DNA of 28,250 nt, taken from assembly GCA_964474635.1 (NCBI GenBank), contig CAYYTT010000037.1:1-28250 (forward strand), written 5' to 3'. The notes under the pieces are model-generated. The model did no database searches. It saw nothing but the letters and a program-made list of their open reading frames with translations, and was not told the origin of the DNA. Positions 24,413 to 28,250 of this stretch are shown here, one piece after another. The number at the start of each line of letters is the position of its first letter. Positions within the stretch are counted from its first letter, which is position 1. The position numbers and the translations under genes are program-made. The DNA comes from CAYUYV01 sp964474635. GTDB lineage: Bacteria > Pseudomonadota > Alphaproteobacteria > JAJFIK01.

Positions 24413-25774
24413 ATGTGGTTTTGGGGCATCGGCGGTGCGAAAGGGCGCGGGATACGCGCGGTCGCATGGGGTTTGGCCTGCTCGATCATGGTGGCCGGTC
24501 TCGTCTTTGCCGGTCCGGCGCGGGCCGATCTGTTCGCCGTCGGCGGCGTTGAGGTGGACGCAACGGCCTCGAATGCGGCCGATGCCCGCGAACTGGCGCA
24601 CCGGGAGGGCTGGCGCGAGGCCTTTGCCGCGTTGACCCGCCGCCTGACCCGCCAGTCCGACTGGTCCCGCCTGCCCCAACCAACCGATGCGCGCCTGGCA
24701 CAGATGGCCGCCGGTTTGAGCATCGAAGACGAGCGCAACAGCCAGAACCGCTACCTCGCGCGCATCACCTACAGCTTCAAGCCCGAGGCCGTGCGCGAGC
24801 TGCTCACCGCCCTCGGCATCCCGTTCAGCGAAAGCAAGTCCGCGCCGCTTCTCGTCATTCCGGTGCTCGAGGTCGATGGCCGGCTGACCCTGTGGGAGGA
24901 TGACAATCCCTGGCGCGCGGTCTGGGCCAATCGGGCCGATACGGACGGTCTCGTTCCCGTGGTGGCGCCCCTGGGCGATCTCACGGATATCGCGGCCCTG
25001 AGCGCCACGCAGGTGATCAACGCGGACTGGCTCGATCTTCAACCGCTTGTGGAGCGCTACGGCGCGAGTGCGGCCCTCGTCGTGATCGCCCAGCAGCAGT
25101 CCCTCTCCGCGCCCGGCGACCCCTTCGCGCGCAGCGGCGGCACGCCGGCGGGTGATGATCCTGACGGCGCCGTCGATCCGATGGCCGCGCCCGTCCCGGT
25201 GACGGGTTCGGTTGGTCCGGGTGATGTTCGCCTTGACCTTGGCATTGTGCGCCTGGAACGGGGGCGCCAGGCCTCCTTTACGGGCAGCGCGAAGGGCCCG
25301 GCCACAACCGTGCGCGAGGGCGACACGGTCTATGTGCGGGCCATGGATGAGGTCATGGCCATTATCGCCCGGGACTGGAAATCGCGCACCCTGGTCGATT
25401 TCAATGCCCGCTTCACCATGCCCGTGACCGTGCCGCTTGCCTCCATCCAGGATTGGACGGACATCAAGCAGCGGCTCGACAAGATCCCCAACATCGTCTC
25501 CTACGACACGACGGTCCTGTCCCACCGGGGGGCCGAGCTGTCGTTGATTTTCGCCGGAACCGTCGACCAGTTGGCCCTGGCGCTCGATCAGAACGGCCTG
25601 ATGCTGTCCGGCGAACAGGGCTATTGGGAGATTTCGCGCCAGGGCATCGTGCCGGCCTCGCTCACGGACGCGAAAGGCTCCATGCCGCGGATTTTTCCGG
25701 TTCAGACCCAGCCTCAGGGCGAGCCTTACGAGCGTTCGGGCCGCGCCCGCACACCGGCCTGGCAACAACGTTGA
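24413..25774 (+). CDS. Exported DUF2066 domain-containing protein
   Basis: The 453-residue product has a signal peptide (hydrophobic core about 17-33, likely cleavage after GPARA at 38) and then a DUF2066-type region from DLFAVGGVEVDATA onward, containing ARELAHREGWREAFAALTRR and RYLARITYSFKPEAVRELL. The biochemical role of the family is unknown. A Gly/Asp/Pro-rich linker near 240-265 separates the N-terminal region from a C-terminal part with repeated beta-like segments (SYDTTVLSHRGAELSLIFAG). ATG 24413 has AAGGAG 7 bases upstream, a strong start. The stop overlaps the hdaA start (TTGA), so the two are translated together. The same neighbours (purMN on one side, hdaA and ppk on the other) are common in alphaproteobacteria. 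Confidence 0.88.
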   Translation: MWFWGIGGAKGRGIRAVAWGLACSIMVAGLVFAGPARADLFAVGGVEVDATASNAADARELAHREGWREAFAALTRRLTRQSDWSRLPQPTDARLAQMAAGLSIEDERNSQNRYLARITYSFKPEAVRELLTALGIPFSESKSAPLLVIPVLEVDGRLTLWEDDNPWRAVWANRADTDGLVPVVAPLGDLTDIAALSATQVINADWLDLQPLVERYGASAALVVIAQQQSLSAPGDPFARSGGTPAGDDPDGAVDPMAAPVPVTGSVGPGDVRLDLGIVRLERGRQASFTGSAKGPATTVREGDTVYVRAMDEVMAIIARDWKSRTLVDFNARFTMPVTVPLASIQDWTDIKQRLDKIPNIVSYDTTVLSHRGAELSLIFAGTVDQLALALDQNGLMLSGEQGYWEISRQGIVPASLTDAKGSMPRIFPVQTQPQGEPYERSGRARTPAWQQR

Positions 25775-26526
25775 GCGAGCCTGTGGGCCGGCCCGGACAA
25801 ATCCCCCTTGCCTTGCCGGTCCGCTCCGCCTGGGACCGTGACAGTTTCCAGGTGTCCGAGGCGAACGAGGCGGCGCTCGCCCTTGTGGACCGCTGGCCGG
25901 ACTGGACGGCGCCCTGGGCGCTTGTTTCCGGCCCCGCCGGCGCGGGCAAAAGCCATCTTGCCCATATCTGGGCCGCGCGTGTGCGCGCCGCACAGGGCGG
26001 GACGGTCCGGGTCATCGACGGGCGCGACCTGACGGTCGAGCAGGTGCCCGATCTGCTGCACGACACCGATCTCGCCCTCGAACTGGGCGAGCCGCCGGTT
26101 TGCGACGAGCCGGCCCTGTTTCATCTCATCAATCTGACCAAGGAATGGGGCCGCAGCCTGCTGGTGACGGCCCGCTCCCATCCGGGCGACTGGCCGCTGG
26201 AGCGCGCCGACCTGACAAGCCGTCTGCGGGCCATGCCCTGTGCCGCCGTGACGGCGCCGGGTGACGCGATGCTGGAGGCCCTGCTCGTCAAGCTGTTTCG
26301 CGACCGCCAAGTGGTCGTAAAGCCCCAGGTCATCAAAACTTTAACCCTGCGCATGGAACGTTCGTTCGATGCGGCACTGGCGCTGGTTGATGAACTCGAC
26401 CGTCTGGCTCTTGCCCGCCGCGGTCCCATCACGGCGCGCATGGCCCTTGAGGTGGTCGGCGAGCACGCAGAGGACCTGGAGGATCACGGCGACCCAGCGG
26501 ATGACATCGCTGCACCCCGGGCTTAA
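25771..26526 (+). CDS. hdaA: DnaA regulatory inactivator HdaA (DnaA-like AAA+ ATPase)
   Basis: HdaA works with the DNA sliding clamp to make DnaA hydrolyse its ATP after initiation, preventing re-replication. The 251-residue protein has the short clamp-binding motif QIPLAL at 10-15, then a AAA+ core with Walker A GPAGAGKS (54-61) and the shortened DnaA-like fold, with no DNA-binding domain at the end. A DRWPDW motif before the Walker A is typical of alphaproteobacterial members. The start is probably the TTG at 25771 that overlaps the DUF2066 stop (TTGA); a GTG at 25783 is the alternative and still keeps the clamp motif. The frame is open far upstream, but that part lies inside DUF2066. Whether this gene supplies full Hda activity cannot be shown from sequence. 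Confidence 0.9.
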   Translation: MSEPVGRPGQIPLALPVRSAWDRDSFQVSEANEAALALVDRWPDWTAPWALVSGPAGAGKSHLAHIWAARVRAAQGGTVRVIDGRDLTVEQVPDLLHDTDLALELGEPPVCDEPALFHLINLTKEWGRSLLVTARSHPGDWPLERADLTSRLRAMPCAAVTAPGDAMLEALLVKLFRDRQVVVKPQVIKTLTLRMERSFDAALALVDELDRLALARRGPITARMALEVVGEHAEDLEDHGDPADDIAAPRA

Positions 26527-26620
26527 GGGGGCCGCGCCATGACAACCCCGCTGTCTGGATCTAAGCTCCCCTTGTGACGGGTCAGGCAATGGGAACCGAC
26601 ACCGACGCGCCATGCTCTCA

Positions 26621-26692
26621 GGTCGAGGCCCCGGTCAGGGCCCCGGTCAGGGCCCAGGTCGAAGCTCAGGCTAACGCCCAGGCTGAAGCAAG
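26621..26692 (+). repeat. Degenerate 12-bp tandem repeat, six copies, upstream of ppk1
   Basis: Six consecutive 12-base units begin at 26621, 26633, 26645, 26657, 26669 and 26681. The consensus is GGTCAGGGCCCA with increasing divergence to the right; units 2 and 3 differ at one base. The array fills the middle of the 207-base gap between hdaA and ppk1 and ends 41 bases before the ppk1 ATG. It could be a slipped-strand array, a leader element or a protein-binding array. Period 12 rules out CRISPR. Confidence 0.75.
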
Positions 26693-26733
26693 GAGCAGGG
26701 GCTGGCGGGCCGCAGGGGAGCGGAGGGCGAGGC

Positions 26734-28250
26734 ATGACCACACGCGATGGAGACGGCAATCACCCTCCGGGCCAGAACGGTGCCGGCCCCAGTGGTACGG
26801 GCCCTGGCGCCCAAAACGGGTCTGCCCAAAACGGGTTCGATAGGGATGCCGCCGCGTTCCTGGCCGGCTTGGCGGGTCGGCCCGGCGCCGACACGGCCCG
26901 CGGAGCGGCGGATGACGGGCCCGAGGAGCGCGCGCAGGACGATGAGATGAAGGCACGCCCAGGCCTACCCGATGCACCGGGGCCGGACTTTCTGGCGCCC
27001 TCGCCGGACAATCCAATCACGCTGACCTCGCCCGACCGGTTCATCAATCGGGAAGTCTCCTGGCTCGCCTTTAACGAACGGGTGCTTGAAGAGGCGGCGA
27101 ACCCCAACCATCCCCTCCTGGAGCGGGTGCGGTTCCTGTCCATCTCCGCCTCGAACCTCGATGAATTCTATATGGTCCGGGTCGCCGGCCTTGTGGATCA
27201 GATCCAGGCGGGCCTCGATCCCGTCAGCCAGGACGGCTTTGCCCCCGCCCAGCAACTCGACAAAGTGAATGACCGGGCCGCGACCTTGATCCAGTCGCAG
27301 CAGAGCGTCTGGCAGACCTTGCGCGCCATGCTGAAGGACAACGGCATCTCGGTGCTGTCGGCCGGCGACGTGACGGCCGAAGAGCGCACATGGATGGCCG
27401 CCTATTTCGAGGCCAACGTCTTTCCCGTGCTCACCCCCCTCGCCACGGGGCCGACCCACCCGTTTCCCTTCATCGCCAATCGCGGATCGGCCCTGGTGCT
27501 CAAACTGCGCCGCATCCGCGACGGTGAGTTGATGAACGCCATCCTGCCCGTGCCAGCGCAGCTTGAGCGTTTCATCCGCCTGCCGAAACTCAGTCCACAA
27601 GGGGAGGGGTGGGGCGAGATCCGCTTTATCTCTCTGGACAATATGCTGGCGGAGTTTCTGCCCACCCTGTTTTCAGGCTTCACGGTGGTTGCCGAAGGGG
27701 CGTTCCGCGTTTTGAGGGACAGCGACATCGAGGTCGAGGAAGAGGCCGAGGACCTGGTGCGCCTCTTCGAACACTTGCTGCGCCAACGTCGCCGGGGGCA
27801 GGTGATCCACCTCAAGATCGATGCGGGCATGCCGGAGGATTTGCGCGAGTTCATCATCGATGCGCTTGACGCGCCCATGGCGGAGGTCGCCCTGGTGGAC
27901 GGGGAGGTCAGCCTCGCGGAGACCGCGCAGCTTATCGTCGATGACCGGCCGGACTTGAAGTTCATGCCCTACAATGCCCGTTTTCCCGAGCGCATCCGGG
28001 AGCAGGGCGGGGATTGCTTCGCCGCCATTCGGGAAAAGGACATTCTCGTCCACCATCCCTATGAATCCTTTGACGTGGTGGTGCAGTTCCTGCGCCAGGC
28101 GGCCAAGGACCCGGATGTGGTGGCGATCAAACAGACCCTCTACAGAACGTCCAAACAATCCCCCATCGAGGAGGCCCTGATCAAGGCGCCCGAGGCGGGC
28201 AAGTCCGTGACCGCCCTTGTGGAGCTGCAGGCCCGTTACGATGAGAAAGC
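26734..28250 (+). CDS. ppk1: Polyphosphate kinase PPK1, N-terminal part (gene runs off the right edge)
   Basis: PPK1 reversibly builds polyphosphate from the gamma phosphate of ATP. The 505 complete codons in the window cover the N-terminal domain (starting DRFINREVSWLAFNERVLEE at 101-120), the middle domain (HPFPFIANRGSALVL, HLKIDAGMP) and the start of the first catalytic domain (HHPYESFDVVVQF, IKQTLYRTS, ELQARYDEKA). The phospho-accepting histidine lies beyond the edge. Residues 1-100 are an unusual low-complexity extension rich in Gly, Ala, Asp, Pro, Asn and Gln, partly built from a 15-base tandem duplication (26809-26838). ATG 26734 has GGAGG 7 bases upstream, so the extension is probably real. 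An internal start such as ATG 26947 would shorten it. It follows hdaA on the same strand after 207 bases. Confidence 0.93.
   Translation, partial: MTTRDGDGNHPPGQNGAGPSGTGPGAQNGSAQNGFDRDAAAFLAGLAGRPGADTARGAADDGPEERAQDDEMKARPGLPDAPGPDFLAPSPDNPITLTSPDRFINREVSWLAFNERVLEEAANPNHPLLERVRFLSISASNLDEFYMVRVAGLVDQIQAGLDPVSQDGFAPAQQLDKVNDRAATLIQSQQSVWQTLRAMLKDNGISVLSAGDVTAEERTWMAAYFEANVFPVLTPLATGPTHPFPFIANRGSALVLKLRRIRDGELMNAILPVPAQLERFIRLPKLSPQGEGWGEIRFISLDNMLAEFLPTLFSGFTVVAEGAFRVLRDSDIEVEEEAEDLVRLFEHLLRQRRRGQVIHLKIDAGMPEDLREFIIDALDAPMAEVALVDGEVSLAETAQLIVDDRPDLKFMPYNARFPERIREQGGDCFAAIREKDILVHHPYESFDVVVQFLRQAAKDPDVVAIKQTLYRTSKQSPIEEALIKAPEAGKSVTALVELQARYDEK

Noticed and set aside
24206..25993. 595-residue open frame on the minus strand
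   Set aside because: Antisense shadow of DUF2066, whose start has a strong ribosome binding site.
26621..26692. CRISPR array
   Set aside because: Units are 12 bases without spacers.
26574..26843. 90-residue open frame carrying the 12-bp repeats
   Set aside because: It overlaps the ppk1 start in another frame, has no family match, and its repeats simply reflect the 12-base DNA unit.

Overview
The window is high-GC DNA with dense, mostly operonic genes. Gene order and protein types point to an alphaproteobacterium: pepA-holC beside lptF-lptG-lptD, surA-pdxA-rsmA in a row, and purN-purM divergent from DUF2066-hdaA-ppk. I cannot name the genus. No tRNA, rRNA, CRISPR array or insertion sequence is visible.

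Layout by position. (1) 1-3767, minus strand: surA, pdxA and rsmA, tightly spaced, then the start of an iron-type alcohol dehydrogenase that runs off the left edge. (2) 3768-10828: a block that separates surA from lptD. It holds a non-coding stretch, a secreted 12-cysteine protein on the plus strand, palindromic repeats, an ABC ATPase with a permease/M1-peptidase fusion (minus strand), and a degraded Abi-like gene. (3) 10829-15525, minus strand: lptD, lptG and lptF, the outer-membrane translocon component and the permease pair of the LPS export machine. (4) 15894-17899, plus strand: pepA and holC. (5) 17903-19801, minus strand: an ABC-F ATPase gene interrupted by one in-frame TGA. (6) 19990-22432, plus strand: a carboxylesterase lipoprotein, then ndk with a clear promoter and terminator. 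(7) 22449-24231, minus strand: purM-purN. (8) 24413-28250, plus strand: a DUF2066 protein, hdaA, then ppk1 running off the right edge.

How the genes work together: LptD, LptF and LptG export LPS, and SurA chaperones outer-membrane proteins such as LptD. PdxA makes vitamin B6 and RsmA matures the small ribosomal subunit. PurM and PurN are steps of purine synthesis, Ndk balances nucleotides, and PPK1 stores phosphate. HolC and HdaA act at the replication fork and on DnaA control.

Points most worth a second look: the in-frame TGA just before the ABC signature of the ABC-F gene; the roughly 7 kb block that splits the usual lptD-surA neighbourhood; the duplicated cysteine repeat in the secreted protein; the palindromic repeats that begin at that gene's stop codon; the 12-bp tandem repeat before ppk1; and the two histidine replacements in PurN.
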